This document shows positions 40,666-53,655 of a stretch of DNA of 64,000 nucleotides, piece after piece; the stretch's first letter is position 1; every line of letters begins with the position of its first letter. Location: positions 23,832,598 through 23,896,597 of the forward strand of contig JAPWDM010000008.1 in NCBI GenBank assembly GCA_035578155.1, read 5' to 3'. Position numbers and translations under genes: made by a program. The DNA is from Brachynemurus nebulosus (taxonomy: Eukaryota > Arthropoda > Insecta > Neuroptera > Myrmeleontidae). Below the pieces are notes generated by a model, which was given only the letters and a program-made list of their open reading frames with translations, did not search any database and was not told where the DNA came from.

Positions 40666-43158
40666 ATGATCACCGCTTTAAATACAATTGATACCGGTCA
40701 TGAAGATATGATACATGATGCCGAAATGGATTATTACGGTTTACGTTTAGCCACTTGTTCGTCCGATCATTCAGTGAAAATTTATGATGTAAAAAGTGGT
40801 ACACAGTCATTGATTGCTGATTTGAAAGGACATGTTGGACCAGTTTGGCAGGTGGCATGGGCGCACCCAAAATTTGGAAATATACTAGCATCGTGTTCGT
40901 ACGATCGTAAAGTTATCATTTGGAAAGAGAATCGCGAATGGACAAAATTGTATGAGTATTGTAATCATGATTCGTCGGTAAATTCAATTGCATGGGCGCC
41001 AATGGAGTACGGATTGATCTTGGCCTGTGGCAGTTCTGACGGTTCGATATCGTTTGTCACGTACAATGCCGAAACGGATACGTGGGATGCGCGAAAAGTG
41101 CCAAATGCTCATACGGTCGGATGTAATGCAATTAGTTGGTGTCCGTCGAACGGTTCTGGAGTGACGTTTGATAACAGTACACAATCGTCCACGGTCAAAC
41201 GAGTCGTAACCGGCGGTTGTGATAATCTAGTGAAAATATGGAAAGAGGAGAATGATCGTTGGGTTGAAGAGAACAAATTAGAAATGCATTCTGATTGGGT
41301 AATTAAAACTTTTTTGATTCGGATAATTTCTAGTAAAAATAAAACCATATTGAGTGCGACTCTTAAGACTTGTATTCAGTGGCGTAGCGTGCCTTGGAGG
41401 GGCCCTGTATCAAAATTAGTTGGGGGCCCAAATGAAGGGTCAAGATTTCTCACAAAAGAAACAAAAATGCTTGCATTAAATTAAAGTAAATATTTATTTA
41501 TTATAAGTTATCGCTTCCTTCTAGAAATTGAGCTAGCCAAACAATTCAAATTAAATATACACTTTTCTTGCCTTTTTTCGGCAAATTGATTTATTAAATC
41601 ATTTATAGCTGAAGACGGTTTCAGTTTTTTTTTTTTTAAATTTCTGCCTCTATAGACAATAGCGACAAGTCTGATGGCCGTTTCTGCCCCATCGAAGTCC
41701 TTAGGTAATTTTTTATCAGTTTTAATTTTGAAAAACTTCTTTCAGCTGTTTCGGTTGTAACCGTCAGTTCATTTTCTGTTTGAAAATGAACTGACGGTTC
41801 GAAACAATATTGTCACAGTTTCAAAATAAAAGTGGTATTTTTGCGAAGTAAATATTTGTTTATTATTTACGTATATTTTTATTTGATACTAGTTCTAATT
41901 TTACCGCCAGAGGCTCGAGTAAGAATCTTTACGTTGCCAAATGGTTTCGCTTTCGATTCTCACTCACGCCTCTGGCGGTAAAATTAAAACCAGTATCGAG
42001 TAAAAATATACGTATGCCTTCAATTGGCATAAAAATATGTATTATACAAATTATGTGCGATTTACTAAATTTTATATCACCAATTAAACGTATATGTATA
42101 TTTTTACTTGATACTACCTAGTTCTAATTTTACCGCCAGAGGCGCGAGTGAGAATCTTTACGTCGCCAATAGACATCGTAAGAAGTACTCGCTTTGAAAG
42201 TAAAATTATGTACACACAACGTCCTGATAAACTGGCATATTTGTCCGTCTTAAGCGCTGTAGTCGAATTTCGTATCCCCTCCAGGCAAAAGCTCATAGCG
42301 AATAACTAATAAGAAAATAGTGTTGATTTTTTTCGTGATTAAATTTCCACAGTTATGTTTGATTAGAATAGGATAAGAGAATGTGACGTCACATTATGTT
42401 TTTGATCACGTGGTTAATAGTTAAAAATAACTTAATTTTTGTAATTTTAAATTATCCGGAATTACAAAAAATAATATATATGAACTATATTAACGCTTTT
42501 AAAAAAACCATATGGAAAAAATTTTTTGTCTCAAAATACCGAACTTTTTACTGCCAAGTGATAAGTATAATAAATAAGGTTACAAAAAAAAAAAAAAAAA
42601 CAAAATTCCAACCTCAAAAAAGTGAACCTTAGGAATTTCCAAATTTAAATTATATTAAACTATGTTGATAAAATTTGACATTATTTAGAATTATACCGTA
42701 TTTGAGAAAATCTGTCACAGATGGCGGCACCTGTACTAGTGAATATGTACATATCCCAGCATTTTGAGACGCCATATTGCAGGACGAGTTAACTCGTCTT
42801 AATCATTTAAAGAGTTAAAAAAACAATATCGCTTTTCTATTTGTAGGTGCGAGACGTTGCTTGGGCCCCATCAATTGGCCCACACAATTCAATGATTGCA
42901 AGTTGTTCCCAAGATAGACGTGTGGTAATTTGGACGAGTAATGATTACGTTACATGGAATCCAATAGTCCTCCATACTTTTGACGATGTGGTATGGAACG
43001 TCAGTTGGTCATTGATGGGTGGAATTCTTGCCGTGTCCGGTGGTGACAATAAAGTTAGTTTATGGAAAGAAAATTTGGAGGGCCAGTGGCAGTGTATCAG
43101 TGAAGTTAGTAAGGGGCAAGGGACGCAATTAATTGGAAACGAGCAACGAGCTTTATAA
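40666..43158 (+). CDS. Sec13: Protein SEC13 homologue (WD40 COPII / nuclear pore / GATOR2 subunit)
   Basis: Two exons, 40666-41298 and 42847-43158, join in phase 0 (DSDW then VRDVAW) to encode 314 residues, the usual SEC13 length. The start is the ATG opening [20 protein letters not shown], a typical SEC13 N-terminus. WD40 blades are visible: [28 protein letters not shown]...[47 protein letters not shown] and [15 protein letters not shown]. Known role: a six-blade propeller completed by SEC31 in COPII coats, by NUP145C/NUP96 in the nuclear-pore Y complex, and a subunit of GATOR2. The 1.55-kb intron is filled with repeats. AATAAA lies at 43196, close after the stop. Confidence 0.96.
41299..42846. 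other. Sec13 intron with several repeats
   Basis: Contains a hAT-like terminus (CAGTGGCGTAGCGTGCC at 41379), an inverted pair of TTTTACCGCCAGAGGC around 41900-41990 with a third copy at 42130, and the inverted dispersed repeat at 42505-42818. No coding content besides frame shadows. Confidence 0.6.
42505..42818 (-). repeat. Dispersed repeat, copy 3 (inverted)
   Basis: Minus-strand copy of 7812-8150, with CGAGTTAACTCGTCTTAATC at its right end and AGATGGCGGCACCTGTAC inside. It ends about 28 bp before the exon 2 acceptor of Sec13. Confidence 0.65.
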
Positions 43159-43312
43159 TTGTAATCTATTATTATTATTATTTTTTAAAATTTTTAATAA
43201 ATTTATTAAACAAAATAAGAAATAGTATTTTATATTTGTTTTTCAAAGCAACTCCATAATGAATTTATGAAGTAAGTTCACAAAATCACCGATAGAGCGC
43301 CAAATTAAACCA

Positions 43313-43690
43313 TACAATGAGCTATTTTCTCAAAATATGTAGCAATCTGTCACCAGGGCGGCGACGCAGGTAGCTGGGACTACATCTCTATGATCGAGAT
43401 ATTAATTTAACCAACCAAAAATCATCTTCTGTTGATTCCACTTTAACGACAAAATTTTCCAATTCGGTTACCTAGGAATATTGTTTATTTTTTAGAAATT
43501 AATATTCCAACCATAAAGATGTAGTTCTGAATAACCTGTGTCGCCGCCCTGATGTTAAACAAATTTCTTATGCGGTTACATAGCAATTTTTAAATTAAAA
43601 TTTCGATCTTATTAGAGGTATAATCCCAAACTACCTGTGTCGCCGTCCTGGTGTCAGACTGTTAAATATTTTGAGAAAATGGCCCATTAA
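43313..43690. mobile_element. Hairpin MITE with an internal extra arm copy
   Basis: Outer arms GCTATTTTCTCAAAATATGT and its inverted partner near 43680 lead into CAGGGCGGCGACGCAGG at one side and CCTGTGTCGCCGTCCTGG at the other. A third copy, CCTGTGTCGCCGCCCTG, lies near 43540. Confidence 0.72.
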
Positions 43691-45024
43691 GAAAGAATTA
43701 TTGAAACTATTTGATATATCACAGAAATCAATTTTTTTTGGAATCAGCTACGAAAGATCAGGTTCCTGAAACATACAAAAAAATTTAAAAGCTTGAATCT
43801 ACTTTCATGACATTTGGGTGTTTTAAACACCAATTAAATTACATTTTCTCACTAATAAACAAGTTTTCCAATGTTACTGTATGTATTTTCTAAAAACGTC
43901 CTTCACCGAATAAGTATCAACAAATACTCGAACTTCCTCGATAAATTTTTCTCTGTTCAGTAGCATTTCCTCTCTTATTTTTTCCTGCCATAAAATACAT
44001 TTCATAGAAATATTAAAAACTTTATAATTTACATTAAGAGTATCGTCTGATCTAGAATTTTAAAAATATATTTTTTATTTTCGTGGCATCTAAAGCAGTG
44101 TTTCTTAACCACCAGTCTGCGAAAGTATCTCACATACGTGAATTAAAATAAATTACAAAAATATTTATAATTTTTAACTTCCCATAGGAAGTTATTGTAA
44201 TGGGTCCGATTTTACGAATCGCTAATTTGACGATGAAATGAAGACCAGATAAAGTTTTCAGCAAATTCGGATTAGCGGTTTGTTTTTTGTGGTAAAAAAC
44301 AGAATTAACTTTATTAAGATAACATAGATTATATGGATTTTTTACTATAACATTATTATATAATGGCCTAAGAACCTTCCTTGATGTTAAAAACGACAGT
44401 ATATTATAAAATTTAAAAAAAAAAAAACAACGAAATAAGAAACTGTTTTTGAAATATATTTTGTCTCGCATATCTTGAGAACAAAGATATCTTGAGAACA
44501 AATGACGTTATCATTTGTTTGATAAGGGTGGAGCCCCCACCCTTAGGTACAGAAAACGAAGCCCCCGGTATGGTGCAAGGGGCAAAGCCTCTATCGGGGG
44601 CCCAGGAGAGAAGTTGCCCGAAATGGAAAAAGAATTATTTATGTACAGTAGTCAGTAAGGACACCCAATGGGAAGTTGACAGTGTGGGTAGACCTGTCCC
44701 CCAAATTTTTATTTTTGCTTTAAAAAGAAAATGGCGGGGCTAGCTTTATGAAAAAATAGTTTTTAGCGACAAAAATCGCGTTTTGGAATTCTGTTTTTTT
44801 TTTTTTATTTGCGATCCATCATAGTACACGTCTAGCACAGTATGTACAACCTTTTTGGTTTTAAAAATTGGAAACAACGAGACAAGGTTCAAAAACAAAT
44901 TTTTGGGGTTTAACATTTTTATTTACGGCACATGAAAGCACACGACTACCATAATACGGCACAGTCCTTTTCTTCGAAAAAAATAAAATGGCGAGGCTAA
45001 CTTGATGGAGACATATGATTGACC
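43691..45024. other. Intergenic after Sec13
   Basis: AT-rich. Near 44495-44620 is a GC-rich patch with GAAGCCCCCGGTATGG, and near 44094 a CAGTGTTTCTTAACCACCAG hAT-like terminus without a partner. No gene supported. Confidence 0.45.
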
Positions 45025-45830
45025 AAATGGTCGGAGAACGACATTTCATATTACACGACTTGTAAATGTTATTCTAATTGATGGCGGAAAGGACTCCAGG
45101 ATACAATAACTGATCTGAATTACGTCGTCGGAAAACGACATTTCGTATTACACGACCAAATGTTATTCCAACTAACGGCGGAAAAGTTTCCAGGATACAA
45201 TAATTCTATTTAAGATTAAAGAATGACTTTTAAACATTTCTCTAATACCTAAAAAAGTATCGATATTTATCTGAATTACATGGTCGGAAAACGACATTTC
45301 ATATTACACGAGCAAATGTTATTCCAACTAATGGCGGAAATAATTTTAGGATACAATAATTAGATTTAAGATTAAAGAACGGCTTTTAAACATTTCTCTA
45401 ATGCTTAAAAAATTGTCGATATTTAACTGAATTACATAGTCTACCAAGTGGTCGGAAAACGACATTTCATATTACACGACCAAATGTTATTCCAACTAAT
45501 GGCGGAAATGATTCTAGGATACAATAATTATATTTAGGATTAAGGAATGGCTTTTAAACATTTCTCTAATGCTTAAGAAAGTGTCAATATTTAGCTGAAT
45601 TACATGATTGACTACGTGGTCCAAAAAAGATATTTCTTATTGGAGGCCTTAATACTATTTCAACTTATGACGGAAATGATTGCAAGCTCCAGGAATTCTG
45701 TTTAAAATTAGAGAATTGTTTTTAAACATTTCTAAAATGCTTAAGAAAGTGTCGATATTTATCTGGATTACATAGTTACCCAAGTGGTCGGCAAATCGCT
45801 TTTCATATTAAATATAAATGGAATTTCGAA
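45025..45830. repeat. Tandem array, unit about 168 bp, about six copies
   Basis: The phrase GGTCGGAAAACGACATTTCA, or a close variant, starts near 45028, 45126, 45281, 45448, 45617 and 45784. The later spacings are 167, 169 and 167 bp; the first two copies are shortened. Each unit also carries CAAATGTTATTCCAACTAAT and CTTTTAAACATTTCTCTAAT. Divergence increases toward the right. Confidence 0.85.
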
Positions 45831-46123
45831 AACTGATAAGTGATAGTTTATTGTCATATGCCATCATCATGTCATAATATGTGGCACGATTATCCGAAAC
45901 TTTACCGGGTAGTGACTGAAAAAAATTTGGGAAACGCTAATCTAAAGAATATTGTGGAAAAATTGTGAATACGTTTTGCACCTATTAGCTTGATGTTTTA
46001 AAACCTATTTATTAATTAATAGTGTTGTTTAATGTATTAAGTAAAATAAAAAAAAAATATTTTGTAAAAATACTAGATCAGACTGTACCCTTAATACGCG
46101 AAGATACTTTTAAAAATTAACTA

Positions 46124-46421
46124 TTATACCAATTCTTCAATTTCTTTTTGTAGTAAACAATTTTTTTCTTTTAATGTATTTTCTAATACTTGAAGCTGGT
46201 TCATTTTAAATTTTATTTCTAATTGATTATTAAAATGATATTGTTTATTTAACTCAATCGAATTTTTAATTTCTTCAATTTGTTTTTCTAAATTTTCGCA
46301 TTCTTGTACTAATTCGTGTAATTCAACGGTTTCTGTTCGTACATTTTAAAATTATTTACAACATGCCAATAAAAAGAAATATTACGATAAAAAAATTACC
46401 TGAACTATTAATTTTAGGCAT
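46124..46421 (-). CDS. Small two-exon coiled-coil protein (76 aa), unidentified
   Basis: Read on the minus strand: exon 1 is 46421-46400 (MPKINSS plus one base) and exon 2 is 46332-46124. The 67-bp intron has a GTAATT donor and an AACAG acceptor. Phases agree and the total is 231 nt including the stop. The protein is almost entirely one coiled coil: ELHELVQECENLEKQIEEI, then QLQVLENTLKEKNCLLQKEI, with leucines and isoleucines in heptad spacing. The intron size equals that of the first RhoGAP intron (66 bp), which supports the model. I do not recognise the family. It could be a small kinetochore, centrosome or vesicle coiled-coil subunit, but nothing in the sequence decides this. It lies between Sec13 and the RhoGAP gene on the same strand as the latter. 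Confidence 0.55.
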
Positions 46422-48011
46422 TTTTTATTAAATTTATTTATTATATTTACTTCGTTTGCTCCAGTTGATATAGCAGATGATTAACAATAATTTTTAATGT
46501 ATTTGTTCGAAAATTCAAAATTTTACTCATTTTTAAAACGCCAACCGTTATTAATATTTTCGCCATCTGATGGATAATTTTGTAAGATAAACCTTTTAAA
46601 ATCGTTGAAATCCAACAATTTTATTTAAAAGTCGACAGTTGGTTTTTATTTAATGCAGTATTTTAGTCTAGAATTTTGCAATATTTAATTTTTTTCCATT
46701 TTTCTGAAAGTATAGATTTTTAAAAATATGTTTCTAAAAGGAAATTTATAAAGTTATGGTTATTACGATAAGATAATATTACGGTAGGACGTATCTGATA
46801 TTTTACTTCAAAAGTATTTTATTTCAGTCGACTTCAAATTTAGTACGTATCTTCGGTACATGTTGCTTTATGATAGGTGGGTAGTTTTGTAGTAAGTAAA
46901 ATAAATTATAAACTGAACTTTTTTTCGTTTTTATTTAAAACAGTAAATATATACATACATAACATTCAATATTTTCACAATTTAAGACTAAAAAATATAA
47001 CTGACACATTCGCCCCCCGAAGACTAACCTAAACTAACATAAACTAGTCTTATGTTTGTTGGCCCTCTACGCCAAGACTAGTACTACGCATTCGATTGCA
47101 TTTAAAGTGTATATGATAACTAGACATACGGGGAATGTTGTTATATTTTCTGTCGGTTGTGAACGTGTTAAAATATATAAAAGACAATAAAAATAAATTT
47201 AAAAAATAATTTTGTTAATTAGTAAAAATAAGTAAGGCAGTGTAGAAAAAAACAATCACCGACCCAATTACTTAAGGAGATCGAACTATTTAATCCATCA
47301 TTTTCAAAAGTAGCGCTAAAACGATTTGTGACGTAATCGTTCATTAAATACAGACGATTTCACTCTCACACATCGTTCGCATTTAAATTTTCTAAATGAA
47401 TTGAAACTGAATTTTTATTTTGTTGTATGTATTTTATTATTTAAACACTGATCAGTGTATTATGACGTCTTGGATGATATTGCATACCCATAATCCAGTT
47501 GACGTTATTTGGCTCCTGAACGATGACGTCATAAAATCGAATTAAAGGCTTTTCTAAATAAAGTGACACATCTTTTAGGAATTTTTTTTATTAATTTAGA
47601 TTTTTGTATAAACAAATGAACTGATTTTCTTTTTTTTTGTGAATAAGTAGCTTTTGATACAATTTTCAAAAAATATTATTCAATAATTAAATGAATTATA
47701 TTGTAAATTGGTCCTTGAATAATCGTCACTAAATTTAAAGTAAAGACCTTATTTTTGGGGTTTTGTAGTCAAAACGTCGGAACTTTTATAATTTCGTCAT
47801 ATCTGTCATCGAGTTTGATTGTACTGATTGAATCTCCTTAAATCCAGTTCTCTAGCTAATTTTTAATAATCAGGAGGAAACTTCCTAAATATTTCTCCTG
47901 ACAGTTTAAATTTGTTATCATTAGCCTTAAAATAAAAGTGTGTAATTTTTTAATAATATAATTATCACAATAAGCACAATAGCACATATTTTTCTAGAAA
48001 TTTTTTTTTTT
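46422..48011. other. Intergenic between the coiled-coil gene and the RhoGAP gene
   Basis: AT-rich. A phrase CCCATAATCCAGTTGACGTT with neighbouring sequence at about 47490 recurs near 51870, so part is repetitive. No coding content recognised. Confidence 0.45.
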
Positions 48012-51000
48012 TTAATAAACTGTAGACAAATTTTGTGTGCGCAATAAAAATCGTGGAGAACATCGTTTTGGGGTGTTGTCACGATTGTCACACGTGTTCT
48101 GTAAACTGTGCACGGCTTTGAATGGAGTTCGTAGGCATTTTTCGGAGGAATTGACCGCGGTCGCAGACTTCAAATATTTCGGCGATTTAATCATCAATGG
48201 TTTTTTAATTTGCGGTGTATTCTTTGGCGTTCCAGCGGTAGATATGAGAGTCGGTTTATTAATTTTATTTGAATCCTTTAACGGACTCATAGATTTTCGT
48301 AGAACGTGCGTTCCATATTCTGAATTGTGTAACGAATTTTCTTTATCAGAATTTTCGTCCGGTTTATGTTTTTTAAGAATGTTTGGACTTTTTTGATTCC
48401 GTTTTGCAGGAGACGGAATTTGACTTTTTTTCTGATTTAAACGGGTTGAGTGTCGGCGACTGCGATTTACCGTTTGGGTCGGTTTTTGTGGTACATGATC
48501 TGAGACTAGACCGTCGAATAGTTTGGCTTTTGCTAAAACCATGCCGGCATTCTGTGTGCGAATTTTTGCTAGTGACGCGCGGCTCCCGTACGAGTGCTCC
48601 TGTGACACTGGGGTTGGTATTTTGCTTGCGAAAAATCTGTCGGCACTTTGCCATGTTTCACCGGTTAACGAAAGTGAACTTGACGCTGCTGGAGAATAAT
48701 TTAATGATAATCGTTTTGTCTCGGGGGTTCCCAGTTGGGAGACCAATGGGATAATGTCGGGTATCAGTTTCGATGGACTGGGATGTCGTAAACCTGTCAG
48801 TACTGTATTGGGGCGGCCACGTTTTAGGGTTGATCGGGAATACAGGGGGGAATTGATTTCTTTTGGATTCGAAACATGCCAAGTCTGATTTCGTTCAACG
48901 CGATTATGTTTTTTATCGAATTCCTTCGAGCGACGTCTAATTGTGCCGATTTTACGGGCACTTGGTGATCGGATAACCTTTTGACGGTCACTACGTCGAA
49001 TTTTCAGTTCACGACTTAGTCGTTTTGCTAGCTGATCGGTCGAGGTGTTTTGTAACACGCAAGCCTCTTCGAGAGTTTTCTCATATTTCGTTTGAACGTC
49101 ACTGATTGTTGAATTCAGTTCGTTACTGTCGTCCAGTGGGGGTGGTACAATGTTACTGAATTCTTGTAAAATTTTATTTTCAATTGCTGAAACGCGGTTT
49201 TTGATTTCTTCATATTCATCTTTTGGGATTCGTACAAATTCTACTTCATCACCAGGACTGGTTGACTGATTTGTGTCTTCGCTGGAAGGTTTTTCGGATT
49301 CTGTTTGTAGAAACACTTCATCAAGACTCGGGGATAATGGAATATTTTCCAGGTTTGGCGACACTTGTTTCTTCTTTTTACCCCACGATGCAGCATTACT
49401 TACAACACTCCAACGGCGTTCTAATTTTTTTAACGCACTGTTTGAAACTTCTACTTCACTTAAACTACATCGTTTGGCTTTACTTCTTCTGCTGCTCAGT
49501 GTTAAATAGGATCTTTTGACAGGTTCTTGATTTCTACGAGAATAAGAAATAAAGAAAGTTTAGTTCATTAAAACTTAAGTTTAAAAAAAAAAAAAATATT
49601 AAAAAATTGATTGTTAGTATAATTAAGCGAAAAGCTTCTGTTATACTGTTGAATCTCATCCGCGACTAAGGCCAGATACACACTTGAGCACTGTAGTCTC
49701 TTTCGCACCTCTTGTGGTAAAATAGGGAATATGCATATAACTCAAATAAATATTAAATACTTTTTTTTGTATTCTAGTAGTATATGGAAACTTAATAGAG
49801 AATATGCATGTATTTTTTTTATTACTTAAATCGTTAGAGGAACAAATATTAACTCTAAAAAAAATTTTTAAAAAAATATCAGTACCCTTATGTAATTTTA
49901 AAAAATAATTTTTTTATTGTTATAATCTAATGTAGTTTAAACAAGATTGCATTGCGCGCGCCGGAAATGACGTATCATGGCATAACTAGTACTTAATCTT
50001 GAAACTAGAGTTGCTAATAGATAAATATAATTAAATATACAAAGAAAATAAAATAAAAAAGAAATAAAGGAAATTTAAGCCAAATAAAATTAACCAACCT
50101 GCACAAGACATATCTTTATGACGTTTATTAGTAAATAATGAAAAGAAACGAAGTTTGTTTATCTATTTCCGTTGTTTCTTTTGGAATGTCCTTCCATGCC
50201 GAGTTACGTCACTAAATTTAGTTTTATTTAAATTCCATTTAAAATTCTATATTTTAAAAAATTTTTTCTTTATTAAAATTTACGAATTGAAAGGTTTTTT
50301 ACTGTCACAATTAAGTTTCCCATATATACTACTAGAATACAAAAAAAAAATATTTAATATTTATTTGAGTTATATGCATATTCCCTATTGTGACAGTAAA
50401 AAATCTTTTAATTCGTAAATTTTTATAAAAAAAAATATTTTAAAATATAAAATTTTAAATGGAATTTAAACAAAACTAAATTTGCTGACGTAACTCGGCA
50501 TGAAAGCACATTCCAAAAGAAACAAGGGAAATAGTCAAACAAATTTCGTTTCTTTTCATTATTTACTAATAAACGTCATAAACATATGTTTTGTGCAGGC
50601 TGGTTGTTTTTATTTTGCATAAAACTTCCTTTACTTCTTTTTTATTTTATTTCCTTTGTATTTTTAATTATATTTATCATAAATTATTATTAGCGACTCC
50701 AGTGTCAAGATTAAGTACTAGTTATGCCAGGATACGTCATGTCCGACGCGCGCAATGCAATCTTGTTTAAACTACATTACATTATAACTATGGAGGGTAG
50801 ATATCAGGAGCACCAACTCTGTATCAAAAAGTGTCCATCGAAAGGCGTAAATAGTGGCGGCGCCACTGTAGCAAACGGGTAAATTTAGAGAAGTAAACAA
50901 GGAAAGAAAAACATCCGGGTTGTTATGTAATTATTGTTCTTTTTTATTATAATTGTTACATATAATAGTTTTATTATTTTAAAATTTTTTATAAAACAAC

Positions 51001-53571
51001 ACAAAAAAATCACTATACTCTTTTGCTACTCTAGCGCTATTCTGGCGAGTTTTTGAACTGTTACTTAGTACTTAAAACGGGACACTTTTTGAATTATTTT
51101 TCTATTGTTTTCCGTACAAGATAATCCTCCTTATATTCTACACTCCATAATTATAACAATAAAAAAAATAATTTCTTAAAATTACATAAGGGTACTGATA
51201 TTTTTTTTAAAATATTTTTTTTTTTTTTTGAGTTAACATTAGTTCCTCTAACGATTTAAGTAATAAAAAAAATACATGCATATTCTCTATTAGAAACTGT
51301 ATCAGATAGAGCATACACATATACGTCTAACTGGCGATAGAAATAAGTTTTAGACAAATTATATGCGCGCCGCTAGATTTCTATCGCTAATTAGAGCTAT
51401 ACATGCATATTTTGTCTGATATAGTTTCTAATTTCACCACCAGAGGCGTGCGATGAATCTTCTTAACATCAATAACATACATAGCGTAAGCCTGTTGGGG
51501 GATAAAGTAGCTACATTTGAAGATTTATTGATACGTCACAATTAAAATAAATTTTGCAGAAGTTCTTCTAAAAACTTCAATTTTATTACGCCATCATTCA
51601 TTAAATAAACAAAGTTAACTGCATTGTGAGTAATATGATTACGGTTATCATCGCGCATCGTGCCTATCTATCCATTTCTGATATAATATGTTAACGGTTA
51701 TTTCATTAGAAATTAAAACGATTAATTAAATTTGTTTTTTAAATACAACTGACTCGCAATGTAATAGCCACCGAAAATTCATTCTGAAAAGCCTGGTAGC
51801 AAAAATGTCAACCATATTCTCATTAGGCGCTATGACAGCTTCAGTCATATGTTTAATGATAGCATTACCCATAATCCAGTTGATGTTGCTTGCTTAATGA
51901 ACGATGATGTAATAAAATTTAATAATAGTAGTTTTCTAATTAATAATTTAATTAGAAAATACGTTGTTTTTTACGAAAATTTATACCTAATTAGATTTTT
52001 TATTTATAAATTTACAGATTTAGATACTGTCTTCTATTTTTATTGCGATATCTGTACGATAATTAATATCTTTCAGGTGTGCAGCTGGCCTAAGAGAAAA
52101 TTTCTTCGCATAAATTCAGCTGAAAATCGTTCAACTTTTTTTTTTTACTCTTTTTAAAATAGTTAAATGGTGAAACTGCTATTAATAAAAGCTGCAGAAA
52201 ATTAGTATCGATTAAAAATAAATATTTTTAAAATTATTTAACCCTTTGAATGTCCCATGCATTTAAGTTGATTTTTGACTTACAAGACACAAATATTTGA
52301 AACTGGTGTAGAAGTAAACCATTTACCAAGTGAAGTTCGTCTCCTAAATTATCGACTGTATATTAAAATTTAAAGAAAAAGAAAGAAAAAGCAGCAAATA
52401 AGGTGTCAGCACAGTGCGGAAAAGAAAATAGATCGCAAGGGTAACTTTCAATAAACTTACTCAGGGGTGAAATAATTTTGGTTGTTCAATTCGGGTTTAA
52501 GCGTGTAAGGTGTGCTTAACAGAACTGTATTTTGAGGTAATGAATTAAGTACTTCTAGCCTGTTGAAAAAAAATTTAAAAGGGGGTTAATTTTAACTAAA
52601 AAAATTTCAGGAAAATGTTTACTTATACATTCTGTGTTCTTGTCGCCTAATATGCATGAATAATTTAAAAAATTTTGGTTTTAACTCATTATGACCCCCC
52701 CCCATATATTTTGGTTTTAACTCATTATGACCGCACCATATGATAACTTTTTTGATGATTAATTGTAATACGAGTTAATTCGTCCTAAAATTCTTTTGCA
52801 TAAAGCTGATGATACCTGATTCAAGATAACAGCTGATGTTTCTTAATCGAAAGGAAGTGTTCATTGTTGTTTATTCATATTTTTTTTAAGATTATCAGTA
52901 AAAGTTTATCATCACTCATCAGTGCTAGTGACAAAATGGATTAAACTGAAAAAACTTACTTTTTCTTATTAGACAATCCAGCTACATCATTCGCTTTTCT
53001 CTTGTTTGACTTCAGATGGGGAGTCGTTGTCAATAAATCGGGTGACGAGAATGAATTCATTTCATCTTCCATAGTTTTTCCAGATACAATTTTCTTTAAG
53101 CCGTTAAACATTCCTAAAAAATATATACTATTGATAAATCCCCAGTTATGTTCCTCATGAAAATGGGCAATATCGCCGCGAATATGATCACCGTAAGGGC
53201 TCCCCTAACGAGCTTTTATCGTATGGATATGCTACCACTAATGATGAGTTGCATAAAACTGAGTTCCATTATGCAAGCACGCCGTTTGAGATGTCTTTTC
53301 GCTTTCTGAACTTTATGGCGAAAATTGGATAAAACAGTAATTTTAAAACTTTTGGGTCCGCGACTCCCATATGCCCTTAAAAAATTCAAAAGACCCTCGA
53401 AATATGTAGAAATGGGTAGGAGATGTATGGAAGATGGGTATGTAATCTGTAATCAATTTTATTGTTTCTGCGAACCCCTCGTCTAGTTTTCACGACTCTC
53501 CTGGGGGTCGCAGCCCCTACTTTGAGAATCACTGGGATAAAACACCCCAAAATAAGACAAAAATGAAAAAC

Positions 53572-53655
<84 letters not shown>

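Noticed and set aside
44130..44743. Frames of 123 and 83 codons after Sec13
   Set aside because: They lie in repeat-like sequence with no recognisable protein motifs or splice partners.
48037..48754. Plus-strand frames opposite the last RhoGAP exon (48037-48396, 48383-48754, 49223-49519)
   Set aside because: Complementary shadows of a 507-codon exon.
51849..52157. 102-codon frame in the RhoGAP intron as a gene
   Set aside because: Low-complexity composition; its start overlaps a repeat also present near 47490; no family features.
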